From: Candidatus Abyssobacteria bacterium SURF_5
GTDB taxonomy: Bacteria; Abyssobacteria; SURF-5
Assembly (NCBI GenBank): GCA_003598085.1
Contig: QZKU01000145.1
Span: 12,610-76,609 of the forward strand
Reading direction: 5' to 3'
Length of the DNA stretch: 64,000 nucleotides
This document shows positions 17,244-26,943 of this stretch, one piece after another. Numbering within the stretch: position 1 is the first letter of the stretch; each line of letters begins with the position of its first letter. The translations under genes were made by a program, and so were the position numbers. Below the pieces are notes generated by a model that saw nothing but the letters and a program-made list of their open reading frames with translations, did not search any database and was not told the origin of the DNA.

Positions 17244-19790
17244 ATGGATCCGAAACCGATAAGCATTCTCGTTACTGCACTTTTCATTTTCATTCTCGGC
17301 ACCTATGTCTTCGCCAAGAATTCCAAAAAGATCATTAATATCTCCTTCCTTGGCCTCGCCTATAGCTGCGGCCTGTGGGCGCTCGCGCTGTTCACCATCA
17401 GTATCGAAACCCGCTATGAGGTGTTGAAGTTTGCGGGCCATATGGCATTCGCCACCGGCGCGCTCCTCACCTGCAATTTCCTTCTGTTCGCGTATGTGTT
17501 CCCGGATAAAAGAGATGAATTCCCGCCGCTGCGAACACTGCTCATCATCTGTGCGCCGGGCGCTCTCATGGCGCTGCTCAGTTTTACGCCTTTTATCATG
17601 AAAGATATTGCGTACGAAGGCGAGAAGGTCAGGCCGGTATACGGGGCCGGCATCTACATATTGATGTTGTACCACGTCGCCTGCGCCTTCATCGGTTTTT
17701 TCCTGCTGGCGCGGAAATTCCTCAAAACGAAAGTCCGCTTTGAGAGGGTGCAACTGAAATACACCTTCTGGGGAACCCTGCTTTCGGCCATCGGAATCGT
17801 CACGTTTGCGCTGCTTCTGCCCATTGCCGGCGTCTCTCAGTATTCGGGTCCCTTGAGCGCAGTCTTTATCGTGATTGCCAGCGCAAGCCTATCATACGCC
17901 ATCGTGCGGCACCGCCTGATGGATCTGGGCGTGGTTTTCAGAAATGTCCTCATCTATATCGGAACGGTCGCGGCGCTTGGCGCCGTTATGGGACTGGTGA
18001 CTCTCTTCACCCCTGTCCTGCGCCTGCAGCTCGAAGCAGTTGCCTTCCTCTCGGTTCTGGCGGCTTCGCTCCTGGTGTATCCTGTGCGCAACGGCATCGA
18101 GACGCTCGTGGACAGGTTCTTCTTTCACGGCCGCTACAATTATCAGGCCGCCCTGACCGAGTTCAGCCATTCGATGACGAAAATCCTGGACCTCGAAGAC
18201 CTGCAGAACCGGATCGTCCATGAGGTGGCCTCCATCCTGCAGGTAAAAAGCGCCACCATCTTGCTTCACGAGACGGGCGAGAAGAAATACACGGTGAGAG
18301 CCGCGATACCCATAGAACTTGCTGATGCTCACCATGAGATCGGCGCAGACAGCCTCATTATCCGGCAGATGATGCAGGATCACACGCTGCTCGTGAAAGA
18401 GGAAATGAAACGCTCGCTTCCGGTCTCCCGATTTCAGCCGATCGAGAGCGAGTTCGACCAGATACACGCAGAGGTGATCATCCCGCTGTTCTATCGCGAA
18501 GATCTGCTCGGACTGCTCACATTGGGCGAGAAAATCTCGTCCGATATCTACTCGGTCGAGGACATCAATCTGCTCGTCACGCTCGGCAATCAGGCCGCCG
18601 TCGCGCTGGAGAACGCACTGCTGCACCACACCGTCATCATGCTCAAGAATCACAACGACAACATCCTCAAGTACATGAGCAGCGGAGTCGTCGCCATCGA
18701 CAAGAACCGGATGATCAACACCTGCAACGACAAAGCCAGGGAAATTCTGCGACTCCCCCAGGACGGCGTCATCCATGGCAAGATCGATCTGCTTCCGTCT
18801 CCCCTGCGCGAGATGCTTTCCGACACCCTCGCCGGCAAGAACCGGTACTCGAATCAGGAGGTGCAGATATTATCACCCAAAGGCTCGATCTGTTATCTGA
18901 GCGCAAGCACATCGCTGATCAAGGAAGAGAAGGGCGTCGTGACCGGCGCACTGCTGGTGGTAAACGACCTGACCGAGATCAGGATTCTTGAGGGCGAGAT
19001 GTGGCGGGCAGACAAGCTGGCCTCTCTGGGCACACTTGCCGCCGGCATGGCGCACGAAATCAAGAACCCGCTCGTCTCCATCAAGACCTTCGCCCAGTTG
19101 CTGCCCACCCGCTTCGAAGATACGGAATTCCGCGAAAAATTCTCATCCATAACGGTTGACGAGGTCGAGCGAATAAATTCTCTGGTGGAAAAACTCCTCG
19201 AATTCGCGCGACCGACGGCGCCGCTTTTTGAGACGGCTGACATCATCGACCTCATCGAAGAGGTCCTGCTCCTGCTCAGCAACGAGACGTCGAAGGTGGG
19301 CGTGACGGTCGTCCGTAATTTTGACGTCGATTCCGCTCCCATCGTCTGCGATAAGAGCCAGTTTAAGCAGGCCCTGCTCAATTTGTGCCTGAACGCGCTG
19401 CAGGCGATCGAGGCGTCCCGCAACAATTCCCATAAGGAATTGCGCGTCAGCGTCTCGCTCAGGAAAAGCAGATACTCCGGCGGGACTTCCCGCGACCAGG
19501 TCTCGGAGATGTTCTACGGCCTGGACATACCGGCCACCATCGATGACGCCCAGACCGTTGTCATCAAGGTGCGTGATTCAGGACAGGGCATCAGTCGCAA
19601 GAACCTCGGCAGGATTTTCGATCCGTTCTTTACGACGAAAGAAAAAGGGCTGGGGCTGGGACTGGCCGTCGTTCACGGAATCATCAAGGAACACTCGGGC
19701 AGCATCACCGTAGACAGCAAAGAGAATGTGGGGACCGAGTTCACCATCTCGCTGCCGGTGACACAGATATTCGCGAAGGAGAGGGCATGA
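17244..19790 (+). CDS. Membrane sensor histidine kinase (7TM-GAF-PAS-HisKA-HATPase)
   Basis: 848 residues. Seven to nine hydrophobic segments span about 5-290, resembling the 7TM sensor module of histidine kinases. They are followed by a GAF domain (about 300-455), a PAS domain (about 465-580), HisKA with phospho-acceptor His604 in MAHEIKNPLVSIKT, and an HATPase_c domain with N, G1 (DSGQGIS), F (DPFFTTK) and G2 (GLGLGLAV) boxes. It therefore looks fully active. It starts directly after the ketosynthase stop and is followed one base later by a paralogous kinase lacking the His, suggesting a joint signalling unit. The signal is unknown. The first helices start at the N-terminus without a cleavable signal. 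Confidence 0.9.
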   Translation: MDPKPISILVTALFIFILGTYVFAKNSKKIINISFLGLAYSCGLWALALFTISIETRYEVLKFAGHMAFATGALLTCNFLLFAYVFPDKRDEFPPLRTLLIICAPGALMALLSFTPFIMKDIAYEGEKVRPVYGAGIYILMLYHVACAFIGFFLLARKFLKTKVRFERVQLKYTFWGTLLSAIGIVTFALLLPIAGVSQYSGPLSAVFIVIASASLSYAIVRHRLMDLGVVFRNVLIYIGTVAALGAVMGLVTLFTPVLRLQLEAVAFLSVLAASLLVYPVRNGIETLVDRFFFHGRYNYQAALTEFSHSMTKILDLEDLQNRIVHEVASILQVKSATILLHETGEKKYTVRAAIPIELADAHHEIGADSLIIRQMMQDHTLLVKEEMKRSLPVSRFQPIESEFDQIHAEVIIPLFYREDLLGLLTLGEKISSDIYSVEDINLLVTLGNQAAVALENALLHHTVIMLKNHNDNILKYMSSGVVAIDKNRMINTCNDKAREILRLPQDGVIHGKIDLLPSPLREMLSDTLAGKNRYSNQEVQILSPKGSICYLSASTSLIKEEKGVVTGALLVVNDLTEIRILEGEMWRADKLASLGTLAAGMAHEIKNPLVSIKTFAQLLPTRFEDTEFREKFSSITVDEVERINSLVEKLLEFARPTAPLFETADIIDLIEEVLLLLSNETSKVGVTVVRNFDVDSAPIVCDKSQFKQALLNLCLNALQAIEASRNNSHKELRVSVSLRKSRYSGGTSRDQVSEMFYGLDIPATIDDAQTVVIKVRDSGQGISRKNLGRIFDPFFTTKEKGLGLGLAVVHGIIKEHSGSITVDSKENVGTEFTISLPVTQIFAKERA

Positions 19791-19791
19791 T

Positions 19792-21801
19792 ATGGATGTA
19801 GTCGTCATTGCATCAAATGAAAACAGCATTCAGGAATCTCTCCGGATGCTGCTCGGCGAACGATACATGGTTCTGGTGGCGCGCTCGCTCCCGCAGCTCA
19901 TCAATATCGTAAACGATCACCCGGTTGATGTGGTCATTCTCGATGAGTTCCTTGGGGCGGAGAACTGCGCCTGGGCGTTCGACCAACTGCGCTCGGTTTC
20001 GCCCGAGATTACCTGCATCGTGCTGGCGCTCCAGACCATATCCGAGGCGGCCAGCGAGCTGCGCGCCAAAGGCGCATACGATATCGTGAGCAAACCCTTT
20101 GACCGCGAGGTCCTCCTGACCGTTATCTCGCGGGCGGTCGAAAGATCGCGCCTGATGGCGCGGCTGGCGGCGGCAAAACAACCCGTCCGCACCACCGAAC
20201 CGCTCCCCTTCGACGCCGTCGAACCGTCGAGCGAGCGAAAGGAGATGCTCGATTCGCTGCGACGATTCCTGCGGGCCGTCACCGACGTGCTTGCGCCCGA
20301 GCGCCTGCATGCCCTCGTGCTCGATGCGGTCGTCGAGATGTTCTCGCTCAATAAGGCCGTCCTGCTCCTCTGGAACGAGGAAAAACAGCGGATGGTGATG
20401 AAGGCGGCGGTGGGCCTCCAGGTGACCGGCCTCGAAGGGTACGAGGCGCCGTGGAAAAGCCTGATGCAGTGGCTCCACCGGCACGACCAGATTCTCAATC
20501 TTGACGACCCGGCGCGGGAGGCCGAGCCGGGCGAGATGCTCGAAGTGCGGAAAGAAATGGCCCTGCTCCAAGGCCGCCTGTGCGTGCCGCTGACGGCAAA
20601 AGGAAAAATGAGCGGCGTGCTCGTGCTGGGCAGGAAGATAACCGGAAAACGCCTCTCGGACGTCGAGATCGAGTTCCTGTACCTGCTTTCCCAGCAGATC
20701 GCCGCAATCATCGAAAATGCCCGGCATCATCGCGCTGTCCTCGTACAGAAGGAACGATACAAAGACATCCTGCAGGGCGTTACTTCCGGCCTCATCGCGA
20801 CCGATGCCGCCGGCAGGCTCCTTCTTCTGAATAAGGCGGCCGAGCAAATCCTGAAAGTAAAGGCGGCGGATGTCACCGGACATGACGTCCAGCGGATCGG
20901 CTCGATGTTCGCCGATATCGTCAATCGCACGTTGCGCGAAGGAAAATCGTTTTGCAGGCATGAGGTGACCGACCCGGCCACCAAAGCGCTCCTCGGCATC
21001 AGCACCTCGGTCTTGACCGACGACGCCGGGAAACCCGTCGGTGCGGTCGCGCTCTTCACCGATCTGTCCACCGTCAAGTCCCACGCCGGAATGGATGTCG
21101 ATGAAGCATGGCAACGCTGCGCGCTGTGCATGGCGCAGGAGATCAAGAACCCGCTGGTCGCCATCCGGACCTTCACCCAATTGTTTCCACAGAATTATGC
21201 GGACGAAAAATTCCGAACAGAATTTGCTCAAATTGCGCTCAAGGAGATAGATAAGCTCGATGCCGTCGTCGAGAAACTCCTTAAATTCTCTCAGCCGCTG
21301 CAACTTCGTCCGGAACAGGGCAACATCAATAACCTTATCGAAGAGGCCCTCAACCAGGCCCTGCAGGATGCGGACAAGCCAAACGTGGTGATTAACAAAA
21401 ATTTCGAGACGGCCAACGGCATTGGAATGTTCGACAGGAATCTGCTCGGCGAGGCTTTTGTCCAGGTATTCCGGAATGCGCTGGATTCGATGCCTTCGGG
21501 CGGAACCCTGAACATCTCGGCTGCAACTCGAACCGGCGAGACCTCCGCCGCCGGCGCCCAGGGAAATGGGTCCTCGGTGCCGACCGTCACGGAAATTTGT
21601 ATTTCCGACTCCGGCTCCGGAATCGCACCGGAGGATATGGGCAACCTGTTCAAGCCGTTCTATTCCAAGAAGGTCAAAGGGATGGGCCTCGGCCTGGCGA
21701 TATCCCGGAAGATCATTCAGGGTCATAAAGGCGACATAAGCGTCTTGAGCGAACCGAACCGAGGGACGACCGTGAAGGTAGTTTTACCACATGGAGCATA
21801 A
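19792..21801 (+). CDS. Receiver-GAF-PAS-histidine kinase homologue lacking the phospho-acceptor His
   Basis: 669 soluble residues. An N-terminal receiver-like domain (1-120) has Asp in VVILDEFLG and the switch Lys in VSKPFD. It is followed by GAF (about 150-310), PAS (about 320-430), a HisKA-like helix pair and HATPase_c. The H-box reads CMAQEIKNPLVAIRT, with codon CAG (Gln449, bases 21136-21138) where the preceding kinase has CAC. ATP-binding boxes (DSGSGIAP, FKPFYSKK, GMGLGLAIS) are intact. It may act as a pseudokinase, forming heterodimers with or transferring phosphate to its neighbours. Sequence error is unlikely but possible, since a single base would restore His. Confidence 0.88.
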   Translation: MDVVVIASNENSIQESLRMLLGERYMVLVARSLPQLINIVNDHPVDVVILDEFLGAENCAWAFDQLRSVSPEITCIVLALQTISEAASELRAKGAYDIVSKPFDREVLLTVISRAVERSRLMARLAAAKQPVRTTEPLPFDAVEPSSERKEMLDSLRRFLRAVTDVLAPERLHALVLDAVVEMFSLNKAVLLLWNEEKQRMVMKAAVGLQVTGLEGYEAPWKSLMQWLHRHDQILNLDDPAREAEPGEMLEVRKEMALLQGRLCVPLTAKGKMSGVLVLGRKITGKRLSDVEIEFLYLLSQQIAAIIENARHHRAVLVQKERYKDILQGVTSGLIATDAAGRLLLLNKAAEQILKVKAADVTGHDVQRIGSMFADIVNRTLREGKSFCRHEVTDPATKALLGISTSVLTDDAGKPVGAVALFTDLSTVKSHAGMDVDEAWQRCALCMAQEIKNPLVAIRTFTQLFPQNYADEKFRTEFAQIALKEIDKLDAVVEKLLKFSQPLQLRPEQGNINNLIEEALNQALQDADKPNVVINKNFETANGIGMFDRNLLGEAFVQVFRNALDSMPSGGTLNISAATRTGETSAAGAQGNGSSVPTVTEICISDSGSGIAPEDMGNLFKPFYSKKVKGMGLGLAISRKIIQGHKGDISVLSEPNRGTTVKVVLPHGA

Positions 21802-21802
21802 G

Positions 21803-23398
21803 ATGCATAAAATTCTTGTGGTCGATGACGAATTAAGCGTGCGCGAAGCGTTGCGCATCATCTTGAAGGACAACTTCGAGGTTATCCTGAAGGATTCCGC
21901 CGAAGCGGGACTCGAATACTTGAATTTCAATGAAGTGGATCTCGTGTTTCTCGATATCCTGATGCCGGGGATGTCGGGGCTCGAGGCGCTCAAGATCATC
22001 AAAACGCGGCCGCAGCCGCCGGAGGTAGTCATCGTTACGGCGACGCGTACCGTAAAGAACGCCGTCGAGGCGATGAAGCACGGCGCATTCGAATACGTAA
22101 CCAAGCCCTTCGACGTCGATGAGATCAAGTTGATCGCCGAGCGCGGAATCGAAAATCATCACCTCGTCCTTGAGTGCTCATCGCTCAGGCAGCAGATGGA
22201 AAACGAGAAGGAGCGGTTTTACAAGGAGCTCGAGGGCAAGGTGCGCGAGCGGACGGCGGAGCTCGAGGAAGCCAACCGGAAACTGCGGGAGACACATGAG
22301 CAGCTGGTGCGGTCGGAAAAACTGGCGTCTCTCGGCGAGTTGGTCGCAGGGGTCGCCCACGAACTCAACAATAAGCTGCTGCCCGTCCTCGCGTACGCGC
22401 AACTGCTGAAAGAGCAGAAATTCCCCGACGGCATCCTGCGCTACGTCGATACCATTGAGCGTTCGGCCTCGGCCGCGGCCTCGGTCGTCAGTTCGCTGCT
22501 GAATTTCTCGCGTCCCTCAAGCGCCACCAGAAACCCGGTGGACCTGAACGCGACCATGCGGGAAACCCTTTCTTTGCTCGATTACAAGATCAAGGCCGGC
22601 CGCGTGCGCGTCAAAGTCGAGCTCGAGGAAAGGATTCCGCTTACCATGGCGGATGAAAAGCAGATCGCCCAGGTGTTCCTCAACATCATCAATAATGCGT
22701 TTCAGGCGATGGAGCCGAACGGAGGCGAACTGAACATTCGCTCCACGCGAAAAGGCGACAACATCTTCTTCACGTTCACCGATACCGGCTGCGGGATTTC
22801 CGAGGAACACATGCTGAAAATCTTCGACCCCTTCTTCTCAACGAAAGGCAGCGGAGGCACCGGCCTCGGCCTCAGCGTCTCGCACGGATTGATTAGCGCC
22901 CACAAGGGCGAGATCACCGTAAAAAGCAAAGTGGGCAAGGGGACCACGTTCACCATTCGACTTCCCATCACGAGAGTCATGGAAGAAAGCGCTGTCAAGG
23001 AGGAACCGATCCGCTATACTCCTCAGAGGACAAAGCCCCGCGTTCTCGTCGCGGAGGATGATCCCGATTGCATGCTGGCGATCACCGATATTCTGAAGGC
23101 CGAACATGAGGTTATTTCGGTGTGCAATGGCCAGGAGGCGGTGAAAAACCTGAAGAAGGAGAATTTCGACCTCCTGATTGTGGATTGCAGAATGCCGGGC
23201 TTGAACGGGGTGGAATTGTATCGGTGGCTCATCGAGAACAAGAGCGAGCTCCAGCGGCGCGTCATCTTCATGACCGGCGATATTTTCGTGCCCGAAATCA
23301 AGTCCTTCCTAGAGAAATCCGGCTGTCCGTACATCACGAAACCGTTCGTTATGGATGACTTCAAGCGAACGATTACCGCCGCTCTCACGGCGCCATAG
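21803..23398 (+). CDS. Hybrid kinase: receiver-HisKA-HATPase-receiver
   Basis: 531 residues. The N-terminal receiver (acceptor Asp51 in VFLDILMPG, Lys in TKPFDVDE) leads through a coiled coil (about 125-170) to a HisKA domain with His186 in GVAHELNNKLLPV, an HATPase_c domain with DTGCGIS and GTGLGLSVS, and a C-terminal receiver (about 405-531, acceptor in LIVDCRMPG, Lys in ITKPF). The start at 21803 is preferred over ATG 21791 because GGAG lies six bases upstream and it avoids overlap with the previous gene. As third of three kinases it could be the phosphorelay hub. No DNA-binding output domain is encoded nearby. Confidence 0.88.
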   Translation: MHKILVVDDELSVREALRIILKDNFEVILKDSAEAGLEYLNFNEVDLVFLDILMPGMSGLEALKIIKTRPQPPEVVIVTATRTVKNAVEAMKHGAFEYVTKPFDVDEIKLIAERGIENHHLVLECSSLRQQMENEKERFYKELEGKVRERTAELEEANRKLRETHEQLVRSEKLASLGELVAGVAHELNNKLLPVLAYAQLLKEQKFPDGILRYVDTIERSASAAASVVSSLLNFSRPSSATRNPVDLNATMRETLSLLDYKIKAGRVRVKVELEERIPLTMADEKQIAQVFLNIINNAFQAMEPNGGELNIRSTRKGDNIFFTFTDTGCGISEEHMLKIFDPFFSTKGSGGTGLGLSVSHGLISAHKGEITVKSKVGKGTTFTIRLPITRVMEESAVKEEPIRYTPQRTKPRVLVAEDDPDCMLAITDILKAEHEVISVCNGQEAVKNLKKENFDLLIVDCRMPGLNGVELYRWLIENKSELQRRVIFMTGDIFVPEIKSFLEKSGCPYITKPFVMDDFKRTITAALTAP

Positions 23399-23403
23399 GC
23401 GGA

Positions 23404-25737
23404 ATGCGACCTGCACATATGATTGCAAACCTCGTCAGCAAGCGCCCGTGGTATATCCTCATGTTTTCCGTTCTTGTCACTCTTGTGCTCGCAGTCGGAA
23501 TACCCCGCCTCAAAATGCGCCCTTTCTTCGAGGGAGATCTCCCGGCCACCGATCCCGTCCTCGTCGCCAACGAGCACTATAGCTCCATATTCGGCAAGGA
23601 CGAGGTGGCTTATCTGGCGCTGGTGAGGGATGATTCCATTTATCACGCCGACACGCTCGAAAAAATCGCCGCAATTACAGAAGAATTGAATTCGCTCGAT
23701 CATGTGCTGGCCGAGCAAACGCTCAGCCTGGCCACCGCACGGAAAGTGACCTGGCGCGATTGGGGGCTCGACGTGCGAAAACACCTGTCGCCGCCGCCCG
23801 AATCGTCCGATGACATCGAGCGCCTGCGCCAGGACGTGCGACACGATCCCGATATCTACGACCGGCTCGTTTCGAAGGACGAAAAGGCGACGCTCCTTAT
23901 CATCAGGCTCCAGCCGGGCTATAACCAGCGGCAGTTGTATCGGTCGCTTCATGCAATCGCAGATGAGTATGCCGGACCCGAGCGGATTTATCCTTTCGGA
24001 CACCAGGTTATGAATGAAGAGGCGAATCTGGGAATCCTCCACGATGCCCGCGTCCTCGGTCCTGCGGCGCTGCTGCTCATGGCGGTCGGCATCTCGATTT
24101 TCTTCCGGTCGCCCCGCCTGGCGATCGGACCGGTGCTGATGGTGACCATGAGCATCGTGTGGACGATCGGCTTCATGCATTACATCCGCTTCCCCATGTC
24201 GGTGCTCAGCTCTTCGATACCTGCAATGCTGATAGCGATCGGCAGTTCTTACATGATCCACGTGATTTACAGCTACATCGAGCAGTCATCGAAGGGAAAC
24301 GCGGCGGAAGCGATGGCGCAGGGGATTCGAAAGGTGGGTCCGCCGATCCTGCTTGCAGCCGTAACCTCAATGGTCGGCTTCCTCACCTTGATCGTTTTCA
24401 AGATTCTCACCATACGCGAGTTTGGGGTCACGGTGGCGATCGGCGTGGGGTTTTGCGCGCTCCTCGCCCTCATGGTGCTGCCGTCGATTATTATCTTGCA
24501 GAAGAAGTCCGTTCCACCTCGATCCATTAAGAACATGGATGTTCTCGATAGATTTCTGGCGTGGATCGGGCACGTCGGGGTGAACCATCGATACCGGGTG
24601 GCGATCGCGGGGTTGGCGCTTTTGATAGTATCCGGCCTGGGCGTATCTCGCATCAAGATCGGATACGCTCCCGAGGAGATTTTCCCGGAGAATCACCCGG
24701 CGCGCACCGTCGTCTCCCTCTTCATCAACGAGTTCAACGGGCCGTACTCGATCAACGTGATGTTTTCGACTACCGAAGTCGACGGGCTGAAGTCGCCCGA
24801 CGTTCTGCGGCGGATTGACGATTTTCAGGCGTTCGCCGAGAGCCTGTCGAAGGTCAAACATTCGACCTCGATCGTCAATATCGTGAAAAAGATGAACCGC
24901 ATCCTCAACGAGGATGATCCTGCTCACGACAAGGTTCCTGAAAGCAGAGAAATGGTGGCGCAGTTGTTGCTGCTCCACTCGATGACACAGGACCCCGTGC
25001 AATTCGAGAACCTGGTGGACTACGATATTCAGCGCTGCAAAGTCGCAATTGCCACGACCGCCATCGACAGCATGCAGCTCGAAGCCATCTTTGATCGGCT
25101 TGCCGAATATTGCAGCACGCACTTCGGCGAAGATGTAACGGTCTCTTTCGGCGGACGCAGCCTGATCTGGATGGCGATGAACGATTACATCATCCGCGGC
25201 AAGATCATGAATATCATCATGAATACCGTGCTCATCTGGATCATCTGCGCAGTCGCCTTCCGTTCGGTCCGATTTGGACTTGTCGGAATCATGCCGCTCA
25301 CGCTGGCGACTCTCGCAACTTTTGGGCTGATGGGGCATCTTGGAATCAGGCTCGATACGGCCACCGCGGTTTTAACCGGCATCTCGGTTGGTGTCGGAGT
25401 TGATTTCGCCATCCATTTCATTTCTCGCCTGCGAAGCGAGGCGCGCACAGCTCAAACACTGAATGACGCGGTCGGGGTTACCGTTATCAAAAGCGGACGC
25501 GCCATCGTCTTTGACGCTGCTTCTAATATCCTCGGGTTCATGACGTTCATCTTTTCCGGCTTTGGGCCGGTGCGCAACCTGGGCATCCTGATGTGCTTCA
25601 CCATGGTGGCGTGCCTCCTGCTCACCCTCCTCCTTATTCCAACCCTCCTTGCGCTCTTCCCGATACCGTTCCGCCGTTTACGGGAAGAAACGCTCTTTCT
25701 CCGGCCCGTCTCCGTCGAAGCAACACGGCCTGATTGA
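23404..25737 (+). CDS. RND/MMPL-family exporter (HAE3-like)
   Basis: 777 residues with the two-fold RND topology. An N-terminal helix (about 14-33) is followed by a large periplasmic loop, then five helices (about 215-370) in a sterol-sensing-like arrangement including SSYMIHVIYSYIEQ. A second set of helix, loop and five helices (about 395-760) contains GISVGVGVDFAIHF. At about 780 residues and without a membrane-fusion or outer-membrane partner gene, it fits the HAE3/MMPL group, members of which move hydrophobic or lipid-like molecules. It follows the kinase genes after five bases. Transport of a lipid made with the upstream ketosynthase is conjecture. Confidence 0.85.
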   Translation: MRPAHMIANLVSKRPWYILMFSVLVTLVLAVGIPRLKMRPFFEGDLPATDPVLVANEHYSSIFGKDEVAYLALVRDDSIYHADTLEKIAAITEELNSLDHVLAEQTLSLATARKVTWRDWGLDVRKHLSPPPESSDDIERLRQDVRHDPDIYDRLVSKDEKATLLIIRLQPGYNQRQLYRSLHAIADEYAGPERIYPFGHQVMNEEANLGILHDARVLGPAALLLMAVGISIFFRSPRLAIGPVLMVTMSIVWTIGFMHYIRFPMSVLSSSIPAMLIAIGSSYMIHVIYSYIEQSSKGNAAEAMAQGIRKVGPPILLAAVTSMVGFLTLIVFKILTIREFGVTVAIGVGFCALLALMVLPSIIILQKKSVPPRSIKNMDVLDRFLAWIGHVGVNHRYRVAIAGLALLIVSGLGVSRIKIGYAPEEIFPENHPARTVVSLFINEFNGPYSINVMFSTTEVDGLKSPDVLRRIDDFQAFAESLSKVKHSTSIVNIVKKMNRILNEDDPAHDKVPESREMVAQLLLLHSMTQDPVQFENLVDYDIQRCKVAIATTAIDSMQLEAIFDRLAEYCSTHFGEDVTVSFGGRSLIWMAMNDYIIRGKIMNIIMNTVLIWIICAVAFRSVRFGLVGIMPLTLATLATFGLMGHLGIRLDTATAVLTGISVGVGVDFAIHFISRLRSEARTAQTLNDAVGVTVIKSGRAIVFDAASNILGFMTFIFSGFGPVRNLGILMCFTMVACLLLTLLLIPTLLALFPIPFRRLREETLFLRPVSVEATRPD

Positions 25738-25838
25738 TTGTTCTACAGCTATTGCGGAATTGGATCAAGATCTTCCTGAAAAGTACGGGTATGAAGGGGC
25801 GTGCGGGAGAGTGCTATCTCCAGATGGCGGAATGAAAT

Positions 25839-26939
25839 CTAAGATATGTTTTGACTGCCGATCCTTTTACCCGTGCCTTCCTCGAACAGGAGCAGCTTAT
25901 CTTGTGGAATCGAATAGGCAACGCGACTGCCCGGCGCCAAATCCAGGAACCCGAGCGACCTCGCGCAAAAGCTAATGCTCCCATCTTCGAGGTGAATGAC
26001 TGTCTCGCCGGCCATTGGTTCTATCAAATGCACCAGCGCCGTCCCTGACAACGAAGCATTTTCTCCGGCGTTGCCAAGCAAAACATCTTCCGGCCGGAAG
26101 GCAAGACTGATGCGAGGCGGCACCGGCGAAACGTCCAATTGGAACTTCTTTCCTTCGTCATTTCCGCAGACAAGCTCGGTGCGGCCGTTCTTCATTTCGG
26201 CGCGGCACTCGACGAAATTGATCGGCGGGGTTCCCAGAAAGCCGGCAACAAACAGGTTCCCGGGGCGGCAGTACAAATCGGACGGCGTCCCCACTTGTTC
26301 CAGCACGCCCGCTCGCAAAATTGCGACGCGCCGCCCGATGAGCATGGCCTCGTGCTGGTCGTGCGTAACATAAACGACTGTCGCTCCGAGCGCGTCATGA
26401 ATCTGCTTGATCTCCTGGCGCAGCTGCACCCGCAGGGCCGGATCGAGATTGCTCAGCGGCTCATCGAAAAGAAACACCTTCGGCTTTCGCACCAGCGCCC
26501 GTCCGAGCGCCACCCGCTGGCGCTGGCCGCCCGATAATTCTTTTGGTTTGCGTTCGAGCAGCCCATCGATCCCCAGCATCCGCGCGGTCTCCAGAACACG
26601 GGCCTGAATCTCGCTCTTGGGAACGCGGCGCATTTTCAGGCCGAACCCGAGATTTTGCGCAACGTTGAAGTGCGGGTACAGCGCGTAGTCCTGGAACACC
26701 ATCGCGATGTCGCGCTCGCGCGGCGGCGTGTGCGTTGCCGGTTTTCCGCCGATAAAGATTTCGCCTGAACTCGGTTTGTCGAGGCCGGCGATCAGGCGCA
26801 ATATCGTGGATTTTCCGCTGCCCGACGGCCCAAGAATGACCAACAGTTCGCCCTCATCGACTTCAAGACAGACTCTGTCGAGGGCGACAACTTTATTATC
26901 GAACACTTTGGTCAGACTTTTTAGCACCAGCGCAGACAT
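25839..26939 (-). CDS. MalK/UgpC-type ABC transporter ATP-binding protein (orphan)
   Basis: 366 residues. The ATPase domain has Walker A GPSGSGKST (about 37), Q-loop VFQDYALYPH, signature LSGGQRQRVALGRAL (about 135) and Walker B VFLFDEPLSNLDP. It is followed by a TOBE/MOP-like C-terminal regulatory domain (about 245-360). This is the CUT1 sugar importer ATPase layout (MalK, UgpC). No permease or binding-protein genes are adjacent. The only partner is an uncharacterised gene ending four bases upstream. A shared ATPase serving distant permeases is the usual explanation. Confidence 0.85.
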   Translation of the reverse strand: MSALVLKSLTKVFDNKVVALDRVCLEVDEGELLVILGPSGSGKSTILRLIAGLDKPSSGEIFIGGKPATHTPPRERDIAMVFQDYALYPHFNVAQNLGFGLKMRRVPKSEIQARVLETARMLGIDGLLERKPKELSGGQRQRVALGRALVRKPKVFLFDEPLSNLDPALRVQLRQEIKQIHDALGATVVYVTHDQHEAMLIGRRVAILRAGVLEQVGTPSDLYCRPGNLFVAGFLGTPPINFVECRAEMKNGRTELVCGNDEGKKFQLDVSPVPPRISLAFRPEDVLLGNAGENASLSGTALVHLIEPMAGETVIHLEDGSISFCARSLGFLDLAPGSRVAYSIPQDKLLLFEEGTGKRIGSQNIS

Positions 26940-26943
26940 CGAT

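Noticed and set aside
19813-21726. Long minus-strand open frame opposite the pseudokinase gene
   Set aside because: It is the antisense shadow of a GC-rich gene. The plus-strand domains are unambiguous.
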